Origin: Paucilactobacillus oligofermentans DSM 15707 = LMG 22743
GTDB lineage: Bacteria; Bacillota; Bacilli; Lactobacillales; Lactobacillaceae
Direction of reading: 5' to 3'
DNA length: 64,000 bases
Assembly (NCBI RefSeq): GCF_001434315.1
Contig: NZ_AZFE01000031.1
Location: 432,450 to 496,449, forward strand
Part shown: piece after piece, positions 34,025-42,830 of the stretch
Layout of the letters: each line of letters starts with the position of its first letter
Numbering within the stretch: position 1 is the stretch's first letter
Made by a program: the position numbers and the translations under genes
The notes under the pieces: model-generated
The model's input: only the letters and a program-made list of their open reading frames with translations
Databases searched by the model: none
Told to the model about the DNA's origin: nothing

Positions 34025-35929
34025 TTATTTAGCGGCTGTTGCGTTTGGCGTACCAGCAGTTAAATTCCAAGTAATTGTACTACTAAAATTATCCCCATTA
34101 TTCAACTCCACGTTAGGATTAGCATTTAAAAGCAATTGGCCGGTTGTTTCCCACGAGCCTGCATCACCTTGTTTAGAACTTAATACTTCAGTAGAAACAT
34201 CATTATCAGTAAGAATTGCCGATACATCATCCATCAAATTATTCATCTGTAACATTGTATTAGTATCTAAGCCTGTAGAGTTACCGTTCTCAAACTTGGT
34301 CATTTTAGCAGTTAATGTCCAATCATTACTATCAACACGTGTGTCACTAACCGTTAAAGTTGATTTTGCTTCTGGTTTTGTTTGACTAGCGACAATCGTA
34401 CCATTATAAATATTCGAAGCTGATACATCACCAAAATTAAATGATGGAACTTCCTCGAGACTGAGCTTTCCAGTAGCACCAGTTACAGTTAAACCGGCTG
34501 CGTTAGAATCAATTTCAATATTCGTAACCTTTTTACTTTCGTCAGTTACTGTAGCAGTTAACTTTTCACGTACTACATAGTCCGTTCCACTCGTTGTGGC
34601 TGTTGCGGCACCATTTACCCAGCTACTATTTTTACTAAAGGTTAGAACATTTGAGGTATTTGACAACTCTGTAGCACTAGAAACATTTCCAGATATATTG
34701 GTTACACCATCAGCAGCCGCGGGAATATTCTTAAATGAACTGTCTTTACCAGTACCATCCGTACTATATTGCCATTGATAATTCCAGGTAACATTCGTAC
34801 CCGAAGCCGGATTAACTGAAGCTTCTAAATCTTTCAAACCAGCTGCATCTAGCGACCACGTTCCGCCTTCATCAGCAGCCATTTTCTTAGCTACCAAACC
34901 ACCGACATAGGTTGTTTTCGTATCATTAGCAGTTCCACTTGCACCAGTGGCGTTATCTATGTTAGCAGCTATTAAAATTGGTGTTCCCGGATCAGTTGTA
35001 CTTGTATTAATCGTTGTTGGTTGCTTATCATTATCTACGGTAAAGTTTGAATTTCGTCCAGTTTGTTGATCCCAAGTTATTTCATTCCAATCTCCAGAAG
35101 GTGAACTACCAGTCCAAGAAATTTTACCAGTAGCATCGACCGGATCTGTAACTGCATTACCTTCATATGCAGCATTAGCAAAAATAACGTTTGGTACAGT
35201 TATTGAAATTGACTTTGCTTGTACAGCTGCAGGAACAACAACTACTTTAACTAACTTCGATATTTTACTATCTTTATTCCCTAAAGCACCACGAAACGCA
35301 CCATCAATTTGGTAATAGTACGTTCCAACTGACAACAATGGTTTATAAGATATTTTCGGATTACCCGTTAGTAAAAAGCTTGCCGTTTGAGTTTTAATAA
35401 CCGTTTTATCCCATTTACCCGTACTATCATTCCACTTCCACTGCGTTGGTGTATAGTCTAAATACGATCCCAAAACTGGAAAAAAGAAAAAAGCTGCTTT
35501 AAAGCCTAAATCAACCGTAGCATTCCCTGATGAATCAGCCACAACGTATTGTTCTGATTGAGGTTGAACTTGAAAGCCAGTAATAATTGGAATGATGAAA
35601 TACGATGCAGTCCAATCAGCTTCTTGTACTCCATCATCTGCAGTTGGTGCAGCTGGATCAGTTTGAGGTGCCACTACACTTTTGGCGTTTGCTGATTTAT
35701 CAGAAGATGAACTAGCGGCACTTGAACTAGCGGCACTTGAACTAGCGGCACTTGAACTAGCGGCACTTTGGCTGCTACTGGTTTCACTACTATCAAAAGA
35801 AGAACTTTGACTACTAATAGAACTAGTTTCATTAGTATCTACCGCAGATACTGACGATGTAATAATCATCGCACCACTAAAAGTCACTAACATTAGTAAA
35901 CTCAAATAAATTATTCGTTTAATCTGCAT
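34025..35929 (-). CDS. WxL-domain surface protein, CscC-like paralog 3
   Basis: The protein has 634 residues: signal peptide (1-29), then a Ser/Ala linker built from SAASS repeats (about residues 54-75) encoded by a 15-bp tandem repeat. The N-terminal region has the QPQSEQYVVADS subtype. Repeated TWSLDAAGLKDLE and YQWQYSTDGTG segments are shared with paralogs 1 and 4. The WxL domain begins near residue 490 (LSLEEVPSFNFGDV) with WTL and WNL motifs. It is predicted to be exported and wall-bound. GGGGGAT precedes the ATG, a leader it shares with paralog 4. Confidence 0.88.
   Translation of the reverse strand: MQIKRIIYLSLLMLVTFSGAMIITSSVSAVDTNETSSISSQSSSFDSSETSSSQSAASSSAASSSAASSSAASSSSDKSANAKSVVAPQTDPAAPTADDGVQEADWTASYFIIPIITGFQVQPQSEQYVVADSSGNATVDLGFKAAFFFFPVLGSYLDYTPTQWKWNDSTGKWDKTVIKTQTASFLLTGNPKISYKPLLSVGTYYYQIDGAFRGALGNKDSKISKLVKVVVVPAAVQAKSISITVPNVIFANAAYEGNAVTDPVDATGKISWTGSSPSGDWNEITWDQQTGRNSNFTVDNDKQPTTINTSTTDPGTPILIAANIDNATGASGTANDTKTTYVGGLVAKKMAADEGGTWSLDAAGLKDLEASVNPASGTNVTWNYQWQYSTDGTGKDSSFKNIPAAADGVTNISGNVSSATELSNTSNVLTFSKNSSWVNGAATATTSGTDYVVREKLTATVTDESKKVTNIEIDSNAAGLTVTGATGKLSLEEVPSFNFGDVSASNIYNGTIVASQTKPEAKSTLTVSDTRVDSNDWTLTAKMTKFENGNSTGLDTNTMLQMNNLMDDVSAILTDNDVSTEVLSSKQGDAGSWETTGQLLLNANPNVELNNGDNFSSTITWNLTAGTPNATAAK
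35709..35768 (-). repeat. 15-bp tandem repeat, four copies, in the linker of WxL paralog 3
   Basis: The plus-strand unit GAACTAGCGGCACTT repeats exactly four times and encodes the SAASS linker unit. Copy changes would keep the frame and vary linker length. Confidence 0.9.
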
Positions 35930-36044
35930 TCAATTAATCCCCCATATTTTGGTAGTACTTGTAAAAATGAATTTAACAATCGCTCCCAAAGCTAAATCAT
36001 TAATTTTATTAAATAAAAATAGTTAAGCCTGTTACGTATTTTGA

Positions 36045-36097
36045 ATTATACAGATTAATTCACTTTAATCAAACATTTGAATTGTATGCCATACGCT
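36045..36097 (-). promoter_or_regulatory. Promoter with conserved WxL-gene element, paralog 3
   Basis: On the minus strand AAGCGTATGGCATACAATT, then TTGATT, 16 bases, TATAAT (36050-36045). The GGCA to -10 distance is 37, as for paralog 1. Confidence 0.55.
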
Positions 36098-36185
36098 TTA
36101 TTCATTTACTTATTTTGAATAAGTGATACACGATATAGTTATGTAACTATAAACTAAAATTAATCCGCAATAATTTTTCCCAAAC

Positions 36186-36225
36186 AAAAAGCTTTGGTTA
36201 GGAATAATCCCTAACCAAAGCTTTT
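36186..36225 (-). terminator. Terminator of WxL paralog 4
   Basis: AAAAGCTTTGGTTAGG pairs with CCTAACCAAAGCTTTT around a short loop. Confidence 0.9.
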
Positions 36226-36249
36226 AAAATTATTAACCTAAAAACATAT

Positions 36250-38163
36250 CTACTTCAACGCAGTCGCAGTTGGCGTCGTTGAAGTTAAATTCCAAGTAAT
36301 TGTACTACTAAAATGGTCATCATTAGTTAACTGCATTTTATGATCAGCAATTAGATAAAGTGCACCACTAACTGCTTTATTCAAAGTACCACCAGTAGCA
36401 GAAGACGTCGAAGTAACTGATTTATCAGTATCCGTTACTTGTAATCCAGTATCACCTATACTTGTATCTGATATCGTAATATTATTAGCAAGTTTGTTAC
36501 CAGCATCATCGGTCATTCTCGTCATTTTTGTTGATAGTGACCAATTTTTATTAGCAGCTACTCTTGTATCAGTAACCGTTAAGTTAGACTTGTCAGATGA
36601 TTTAGTTCCACTTACTCCATTATAAATATCTGTTGCAGTTATATTGGAGAAGTTGAAATCAGGGACACTATCTAAACTTAAACTACCAACTACCGGATTC
36701 ACTGTTAAACTAGCAGCGTTAGAATCTATTTCAATAGTTGTAACCTTTCCAGTATCTTGATCGGTAGCATTAGCAGTCAGCACTTCCCTTAATACATAGT
36801 CAGTCCCTTTAACCGTTGCAGATGCGGCATTAGTAACAAACCCACTAGTTTTGCTAAAAGCTAAAGTATTAGCTGAACTAGCCAAATCACTAGCATGAGA
36901 AGTTGTTCCTTTAAAATTAGAAACTCCATCATCACTAGAAGTTATATCTTTAAAACTTCCGGATTTACCACCAGTTGTACTATATTGCCACTGATAGCTC
37001 CAAGAAACATTATCCCCACCATCAGGATTAAGTGAAGTTTCTAAACCATTCAATCCTGAAGAATCCAGTGACCAAGTTCCACCTTCATCAGCATCCATCA
37101 CTTTCGCTGCCAGCCCACCAATAAATGAATTAGCAGTCCCAGCATGTTGGGCTCCAGTTGCATTACCAGAATTATCCAAATCAGTAATTGTTGACGTGAA
37201 AGCTATAGGAAGACCTGGGTTAGTAGTACTTCTATTAACATCCGTTGATTGTTTATCATTATCTACAGTAAAGTTCGAACTACGTCCAGTTTGTTGATCC
37301 CAAGTAACACCACTTAAATCACTAGTCCAGTTAATCACTCCAGTTGCATTAACTGGAGTCGTTGTGGCAGTTCCATCATAAGAAGCCCCTGCAAAGAGTA
37401 CATCAGGTACAACTGGAGTAATTGCAGTAGCCTTAATCGGAGCATCAACTATATCAATCTTCGATATTTTTGATATCTTATTATCAGGACCGATCCAGCC
37501 AGGAAATGATCCAGTATATTGAACATAATATTTTCCAATCGGTAAAGTTCTTGTATTATCAAAATGAGCACTACCAAGCAAATAAAATGAGTTTGATTTA
37601 GTATAATTTTTAAGCGTTCTTTGCCAATGGGCAGAACCCGTGGCACTAGATTCAGCCGGAATCCATGTCCATAGAGTTTCAGTTACTGTGACCTTCGCCC
37701 AACTAAGCGGATTTAAAGATCCCACAAAAGCAGCTTTGAATCCCAAATCAGCAACTCCAGTATGATCTGATTGATTCGCAACTACATACTGTTCAGATTG
37801 TGGTTGCGTTTGAAATCCTGTAATAATCGGAACACCTATACCACCTATACCGAAGAACGAACCATTCCAATCAGCCTTTTCAACTCCATCCCCTTCTATC
37901 GTGGGAGCTGGCGGCTCAGTATCATCTTGAGTAGCAACTACACTTTTTGCAGTTTCTTGACTAGCAGCCAAACTATCAGCATTAGCACTTGAGCTAGATG
38001 ATGATGGAACACTACTAGTTAACGAAGAACTACCTGTAGATGAGCTTTGACTACTACTTGAACTAGTATCAGTTCCCGCTGCCAGCACTGTCATTGGTGC
38101 AGCAAAACTACTTAAAGTTAATAAGGTCGCTAATCCTAAATAAACTACCCGTTTAATTTTCAT
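36250..38163 (-). CDS. WxL-domain surface protein, CscC-like paralog 4 (mosaic)
   Basis: The protein has 637 residues. Signal peptide and Ser-rich linker (1-70) are nearly identical to paralog 5. The region after the linker has the QTQPQSEQYVVANQS subtype of paralogs 1 and 3, and the middle part resembles paralog 3. The WxL domain (from about 490, LSLDSVPDFNFSNI; motifs WSL and WNL) carries the MTRMTDDAGNKLANN type seen in paralogs 2 and 5. It therefore combines pieces of both subtypes. It is predicted to be secreted and wall-bound. GGGGGAT precedes the ATG. Confidence 0.88.
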   Translation of the reverse strand: MKIKRVVYLGLATLLTLSSFAAPMTVLAAGTDTSSSSSQSSSTGSSSLTSSVPSSSSSSANADSLAASQETAKSVVATQDDTEPPAPTIEGDGVEKADWNGSFFGIGGIGVPIITGFQTQPQSEQYVVANQSDHTGVADLGFKAAFVGSLNPLSWAKVTVTETLWTWIPAESSATGSAHWQRTLKNYTKSNSFYLLGSAHFDNTRTLPIGKYYVQYTGSFPGWIGPDNKISKISKIDIVDAPIKATAITPVVPDVLFAGASYDGTATTTPVNATGVINWTSDLSGVTWDQQTGRSSNFTVDNDKQSTDVNRSTTNPGLPIAFTSTITDLDNSGNATGAQHAGTANSFIGGLAAKVMDADEGGTWSLDSSGLNGLETSLNPDGGDNVSWSYQWQYSTTGGKSGSFKDITSSDDGVSNFKGTTSHASDLASSANTLAFSKTSGFVTNAASATVKGTDYVLREVLTANATDQDTGKVTTIEIDSNAASLTVNPVVGSLSLDSVPDFNFSNITATDIYNGVSGTKSSDKSNLTVTDTRVAANKNWSLSTKMTRMTDDAGNKLANNITISDTSIGDTGLQVTDTDKSVTSTSSATGGTLNKAVSGALYLIADHKMQLTNDDHFSSTITWNLTSTTPTATALK

Positions 38164-38274
38164 CCCATTAATCCCCCATAGCTTTCAATAAAACTTTTAT
38201 ACAGCAATTCTAATGATGACCAAACTCATTAAAATCACAGCTCCCATTAATTAACACCACTACTATATACCTTA

Positions 38275-38336
38275 ATTATACCTACATTTTTGCTACAATA
38301 ACACACGATAATTGTCTGCCCTACACTCAAAATATT
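38275..38336 (-). promoter_or_regulatory. Promoter with conserved WxL-gene element, paralog 4
   Basis: On the minus strand GAGTGTAGGGCAGACAATTA lies upstream of TATAAT (38280-38275). The GGCA to -10 distance is 47, one DNA turn longer than in paralogs 1 and 3. Confidence 0.5.
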
Positions 38337-38588
38337 TACATATTGAAGTAAAAATACCAGATTTTTTGTATAAAAAAGGATATAACCTCCTATGATACAA
38401 TCTGAGCGTCTAAACCAAACCGAAAAGAAAAAATACAAAGGCAAAAAACATATTAAAATTGTCAGTGAGGAGCCTTACGTATAAGCATATAATCAATGAA
38501 ATATAGCTATTACAGCTTTAAAGAAGAATAAAAATAGTATCTTTAACCGCTGTAAATTTTAATTTTCAAATTGAGAAATTAATAGAAA

Positions 38589-38621
38589 ATAAAAAGAACA
38601 CCCAAAGGATGTTCCTAATAT
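38589..38621 (-). terminator. Terminator of WxL paralog 5
   Basis: On the minus strand GAACATCC pairs with GGGTGTTC (one wobble), followed by TTTTTATTTT. Confidence 0.65.
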
Positions 38622-38681
38622 TAGAATTCATCAATACTATTGACGAAGATAAATTAAATACTAAACTTATTTTTCATCTAC

Positions 38682-40547
38682 TTATGCTGGATCAATCGGT
38701 GGTGTTCCTCCACTTAAATCCCAAGTAATGGTACTACTATACTTTTCATTATCCATTATCTGTAATTTATGGTTAGATGACATTTGTAATTTACCATTAA
38801 CTTTCGAACTATAAGATCCACCACCATAACTATTACTAACAGCATTCATGACACCATTATCGACTAATACAAGTCCTACTCCAATATCAGCTCCAGTATC
38901 AGATATTTTTACATTATTTTCAAGTTGATTACCTTGATCACTAGTAAATCTCGACATTTTTGCTGATAGGCTCCAAGTTTTACCACCTGAAGTATCAGTT
39001 ACCGCTAACTGTGACTCTTTGGCAGCTAATTTATCATTAGTTCCATTATAGATATCAGTAGCTGTAATATCACCAAAATCAAAACTAGGAACTTCATCAA
39101 GACTTAACCTTGGTAAAACAGGAGTTGATTGTAATTCTGCTTTATTCGAGACAACACTTATTGGTTGAGTTGTTCCATCATCATCCACAAGATTGGTAGT
39201 AAAGGTTACTTGAGCACGATAACTTTTGCTAGCAGCGGTTGCAATAGCAGCATTCTTCATAAATGAACTATCTTTTGTAAAAGTTAGCGGTGCAGCAGAA
39301 TTTAAGTTCGTAATGTTATCAACATCACCTTCAACATTAGTTACCCCATCAGCGGTTCCAGGAGTAGCAATTGCTTTACCACTACTATCAGTGAACTTCC
39401 AAGTATAATGCCATTTAGTATTTGCTTGTGAGGCTGTCTGTAAATCAGATAATCCGCCTACCAACCATGTACCACCGGCATCAGACTCAGCATTATAAGC
39501 TGGCAATCCACCTACATATAGTTTCTTTGCCTTTTGCGCTAAAGTTCCGACAGCAATTTTATAGTTTGCCAAAATCCCAGGTGCCTTAGGATCCGTATTA
39601 ACTTTACCAGTATAATAACTATCTGGTATATACTTACTAGTTAATTGGTTTGTATGCCCATCCCCTGCCATAATTTTAGTAGATCTTGTATCAGAAGGAG
39701 AAAACGTTAACTTATCATTGCTACTACCAACTAACCACTCAGTATCATCCGTTGAATTATTAGGCGTTAAAATTGCATTAGCTTCATAATCAACATCTGA
39801 GTATATAACTTTTGGCGTTCCGTCACTATTATCTGTATCCGTATCAGCTGATGTTGCAGGAATTGGTTCAGGCGTAACAACAACTTTTGATAGATTAGAA
39901 AAGAATTCATGCTTAGTAAAAAGCACATTATAAGAATAATGATATTGGTAATAGTAAGTTCCTACAGTAAGGTCAGACAGCTTATAGTTATTAGTAGTTA
40001 AGAAGCCCAAAATTTCTGAAAATAAAAATCCTTCTGCTTTAACACTTTTTGCAGCATCCCTAACCCACTTTTTATTCGTTTCATCCCAATGCCAACGATA
40101 AATATCAACATCATATTTTTGAGCTGGAAAATTTAAAGGAGTTAAAATTTTAACACCAGAAATTTTTGCCTTAGCAATATTTTGAATCGCAATATATTGA
40201 TCTGGTAGTTTAGAATTAAATCCCTTTCTCAAAACAGTTAAAATAAAGCTCCAGCCACTTTTAGATGCAGCGGTTGCATCGGATGGCGTTCCTACAGGAT
40301 CAGTAGAATCTTGCAAAGCTACTTTTGTTATTTTAGTATCTTGACTAGCAGACGAACTATCAACACTAGCACTTGAGCTAGATGAAGATGGCACACTACT
40401 CGTTGATGAAGAACTGCTAGTAGACGAAGATTGGCTACTGCTTGAACTTGTATCAGTTCCAGCTGCCAAGACTGTCATTGGTGCAGAAAGACTACTTAAA
40501 GCCAATAAGGTCGCCAATCCTAAATAGATTGCTTTCCTTGTTTTCAT
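38682..40547 (-). CDS. WxL-domain surface protein, CscC-like paralog 5
   Basis: The protein has 621 residues. The signal peptide and Ser-rich linker match paralog 4, while the body (DPVGTPSDATAASKSGWSFI, YVGGLPAYNAESDAGGTW) matches paralog 2. The WxL domain begins near residue 480 (LSLDEVPSFDFGDI) with motifs WSL (TWSLSAKM) and WDL (ITWDLSGGTP); Asp is unusual at the middle position but allowed. Its ATG overlaps the stop of the LPXTG gene (ATGA), so it is the last gene of the csc-like operon, while paralogs 1-4 have separate promoters. Confidence 0.88.
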   Translation of the reverse strand: MKTRKAIYLGLATLLALSSLSAPMTVLAAGTDTSSSSSQSSSTSSSSSTSSVPSSSSSSASVDSSSASQDTKITKVALQDSTDPVGTPSDATAASKSGWSFILTVLRKGFNSKLPDQYIAIQNIAKAKISGVKILTPLNFPAQKYDVDIYRWHWDETNKKWVRDAAKSVKAEGFLFSEILGFLTTNNYKLSDLTVGTYYYQYHYSYNVLFTKHEFFSNLSKVVVTPEPIPATSADTDTDNSDGTPKVIYSDVDYEANAILTPNNSTDDTEWLVGSSNDKLTFSPSDTRSTKIMAGDGHTNQLTSKYIPDSYYTGKVNTDPKAPGILANYKIAVGTLAQKAKKLYVGGLPAYNAESDAGGTWLVGGLSDLQTASQANTKWHYTWKFTDSSGKAIATPGTADGVTNVEGDVDNITNLNSAAPLTFTKDSSFMKNAAIATAASKSYRAQVTFTTNLVDDDGTTQPISVVSNKAELQSTPVLPRLSLDEVPSFDFGDITATDIYNGTNDKLAAKESQLAVTDTSGGKTWSLSAKMSRFTSDQGNQLENNVKISDTGADIGVGLVLVDNGVMNAVSNSYGGGSYSSKVNGKLQMSSNHKLQIMDNEKYSSTITWDLSGGTPPIDPA

Positions 40548-40993
40548 GCGACCCCTTCTCTCTTATTTTGAGAGCGTCGATACAAGAAAATCAGCATGAA
40601 TAACAAACCAATTCCAATTATACTAACAGTTAATCCTTGTACTGCACCCGTTTGTGGTAATAGACCTTTATTACTTTGACCATTACCGTAATGTATTACT
40701 TGTCCATTATTTGGAATGTTTGGTTGAGCAGTGGTTCCACCGTTACCATTATTGGTGTTTCCATTGCCATTAGTATCACCGCCGTTATTGTTACCACCGG
40801 TATTACCATCGCCACCATCACCAGGCAAGCCTGGGTTTCCTCCATCATAATCGACCGTAAAGCTAATTGTACTTTGATTAGTACTATCAATTGTCTCAGC
40901 ATTCACTGTTTGCGAGAAGGTCATTACCATTCCCACAATCAGCCCCAATAATGCTAAGTACAATTTATTGCGATGCAATAAATTATGCTTCAT
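40544..40993 (-). CDS. Small LPXTG-anchored surface protein, CscD-like
   Basis: The protein has 149 residues: signal peptide (about 1-32, cleavage near VNAET), a Gly/Asn-rich low-complexity stretch (about 55-90), then LPQTG (about 112-116), a hydrophobic segment and a basic tail (YRRSQNKREGVA). This is a complete sortase signal, so it should be covalently linked to peptidoglycan. Small LPXTG proteins are standard partners in csc clusters. ATG 40993 lies after AGGAG; an upstream GTG at 41005 overlaps that site. It overlaps the DUF916 gene by 11 bases. Confidence 0.88.
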   Translation of the reverse strand: MKHNLLHRNKLYLALLGLIVGMVMTFSQTVNAETIDSTNQSTISFTVDYDGGNPGLPGDGGDGNTGGNNNGGDTNGNGNTNNGNGGTTAQPNIPNNGQVIHYGNGQSNKGLLPQTGAVQGLTVSIIGIGLLFMLIFLYRRSQNKREGVA

Positions 40994-42026
40994 GATCTCC
41001 TGCACTCCTTTTTTTGCCTATAAAATAGGCCAATAAAGCAATTCCCAAAATAACTAATACTGCGACTGGTCCCCAAATCCACCAGTTGATTGACTTATCA
41101 GGGTTAATCAGCGACTTATTAACATTTTGGCGTGTTGCTTGGTCAACAGTGAAGTTGTGTTTCAAATTAAACGTCTTTTCACCAGATTTCATCTTTACAT
41201 AGTATGTGTATTTTCCAGCTGGTAAAAGCTTGTTATTAGTATCAATTGCGTATTCAAACGTTGAACGAGGTGCCATAGCCAACTTCGTAGCACTCTTTTG
41301 ATAAAGCTTCTTCGTTTGACCTTGCTTAGTAATCCAAGCATGCATCTTGATTTGACCAAACATCGTTGGCGAACTATTTTCAATACGTCCAACTACTTGC
41401 GGTGCACCAGTACCAGACTTCATTTTCGCCATCGTTAATGATAGTTTAGGCTTAACCTTCTGGTCAAAATTTTGTGCCAAAATAACTGGCATCGTCATCG
41501 CAAATTGATTGTTAATACCTACGCCACTTTTCTGAGTCGTTTCAGAAGATGCTCGTTTAACATAAACACTTCCTAAAATCGTCCCTTTAAAGCCCTCCTT
41601 TGGAACTTTAACATTAAATGTAATGTCCTTAGAAGCACCTGGTTCAAGGGTAAAGGTTTGTTTACGATCCGACTTAGTAGCAGCAAGGTCAGGTAATAGC
41701 GGCGCCTTACTCTTAGTCATCAATTGGTTGTTTGGTGTATAGTCAATCGAACCACTATTCGTCGTTGAGGCGGCTACCAGTTTCGCCGTAAAGGTATGTT
41801 CTGTTTTTGTACTTAAGTTTTGAACGTTAACCGTCAATGGATACGTTTGGTCATCGTCAGCTTTGATAGAAAAATACCCTACACTACCATCAGTCTGTCC
41901 TGCACCAAATTGTGGAGTAATTGTAAATTCTGCCCCTTCAGCGTGGACTTTCGGCATAAAGCTTCCAATTCCAACCAATAGACCTAAGATCCCTAACATG
42001 ACAACTAATTTTCTCTTTTTAGCCAA
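40983..42026 (-). CDS. DUF916/DUF3324 membrane-anchored surface protein, CscA-like
   Basis: The protein has 347 residues: signal peptide (about 1-29), N-terminal DUF916-type beta domain (about 32-155: FTITPQFG, then FTLEPGASKDITFNVKVP), a second domain of the DUF3324 type (about 170-290), a C-terminal membrane helix (WGPVAVLVILGIALLAYFIG) and a short basic tail. Such proteins occur in every WxL cluster and are proposed to bind WxL proteins and peptidoglycan. It lies between the small WxL gene and the LPXTG gene. Confidence 0.9.
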   Translation of the reverse strand: MAKKRKLVVMLGILGLLVGIGSFMPKVHAEGAEFTITPQFGAGQTDGSVGYFSIKADDDQTYPLTVNVQNLSTKTEHTFTAKLVAASTTNSGSIDYTPNNQLMTKSKAPLLPDLAATKSDRKQTFTLEPGASKDITFNVKVPKEGFKGTILGSVYVKRASSETTQKSGVGINNQFAMTMPVILAQNFDQKVKPKLSLTMAKMKSGTGAPQVVGRIENSSPTMFGQIKMHAWITKQGQTKKLYQKSATKLAMAPRSTFEYAIDTNNKLLPAGKYTYYVKMKSGEKTFNLKHNFTVDQATRQNVNKSLINPDKSINWWIWGPVAVLVILGIALLAYFIGKKRSAGDHEA

Positions 42027-42047
42027 CTTTGTAGCCTCCTATAAAAT

Positions 42048-42080
42048 AAGGGCGGACAAATCGCTTTGTCTGCCCTTTTT
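42048..42080 (-). terminator. Terminator or attenuator between the small WxL gene and the CscA-like gene
   Basis: On the minus strand AAGGGCAGACAAA pairs with TTTGTCCGCCCTT (one mismatch), followed by ATTTTAT. Read-through would give low expression of the downstream genes. Confidence 0.7.
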
Positions 42081-42107
42081 AAAACTTATTTGTTTATATT
42101 GTAATTA

Positions 42108-42740
42108 TTAAGGTGTAACTACTGGTGCAGTTGGGCCATCTGAAGATAAAGTCCAAGTGATATCAGCAGAATATGCAGCCTTGTCAGCCAAAGCTGCATC
42201 TGCATTAGCACCTAATGTAAGTGTCGAAGCAGCTGGAGCCATCGTGAAGACGTTAACACCATGCAATGTACCAATGCCCTCAGCAACAATTGTACCAGCG
42301 CCCTCATCAGTAATAGTTGCACCAGCAAAGTTTGCACCAATAGGACTAGTCGTTGCACCTAATGTTAAGGCTGCACCTGACAATGTTGATGAACCAGCAG
42401 CAAATGGACTCATTGAAGCAGTCAATTGCCAATTATCAGAACCAGTACGAGTATCACTAACTTTGATATCACCAGCAGTTGTAGCGGCTTTATCATTAAA
42501 ACCAGAATAAATATCTGATGCCTTAACTTCACCATAGTTAAATGAAGGTACTGCTTGCAATACTAACTTACCATTTGGATCAGTGGGATCAGTAGGATCA
42601 GTTTTTGTGCTAACAGTAAAGTCAGCTGTTGATGTACCGTCCAATCCTGTTAAGTCAGCAGCTGAGGCTTGTCCTGCTGATACTAACATTGTACCTGATA
42701 AGGCAGCTAAAAGTAGTGCTGAAGTAAATGTTGCTTTCAT
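42108..42740 (-). CDS. Small WxL-domain protein, CscB-like
   Basis: The protein has 210 residues and is almost entirely a signal peptide plus one WxL domain. After the signal (about 1-28, ending near SAGQASA), a short DPTDPTDPNGK linker leads into LVLQAVPSFNYGEVKASDIY. The two WxL motifs are WQL (NWQLTASM) and WTL (ITWTLSSDGP). It is non-covalently attached to the wall. ATG 42740 follows GGGG; the upstream in-frame start would add 11 residues before the signal peptide and is unlikely. It is first in the csc-like operon and probably the most abundant product. Confidence 0.9.
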   Translation of the reverse strand: MKATFTSALLLAALSGTMLVSAGQASAADLTGLDGTSTADFTVSTKTDPTDPTDPNGKLVLQAVPSFNYGEVKASDIYSGFNDKAATTAGDIKVSDTRTGSDNWQLTASMSPFAAGSSTLSGAALTLGATTSPIGANFAGATITDEGAGTIVAEGIGTLHGVNVFTMAPAASTLTLGANADAALADKAAYSADITWTLSSDGPTAPVVTP

Positions 42741-42830
42741 AATAATCCCCGCCAGGCGTTTGATTTCAATCATTCACACAGTATTGGTTTTATTTATTTA
42801 CAAAAATTGAAAAATAGTGATTAATCACGC

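Larger units (their letters stand above)
35930..36249 (-). other. Promoter region of WxL paralog 3
   Basis: No gene is seen. It contains the promoter and conserved element at 36045-36097 and the terminator of paralog 4 at 36186-36225. Confidence 0.5.
38164..38681 (-). other. Promoter region of WxL paralog 4
   Basis: It contains the promoter and element at 38275-38336 and a weak terminator for paralog 5 near 38589. On the plus strand an isolated 30-codon frame (38392-38484, MIQSERLNQTEKKKYKGKKH) lacks an SD and may be a remnant. Nothing else is seen. Confidence 0.45.

Noticed and set aside
38392-38484. 30-codon plus-strand frame between WxL genes
   Set aside because: No SD, no recognisable family, and opposite to all neighbours; noted only within the intergenic entry.
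42157-42810. Plus-strand frames opposite the small WxL gene
   Set aside because: Shadow frames of an Ala/Thr-rich coding sequence, without start signals.
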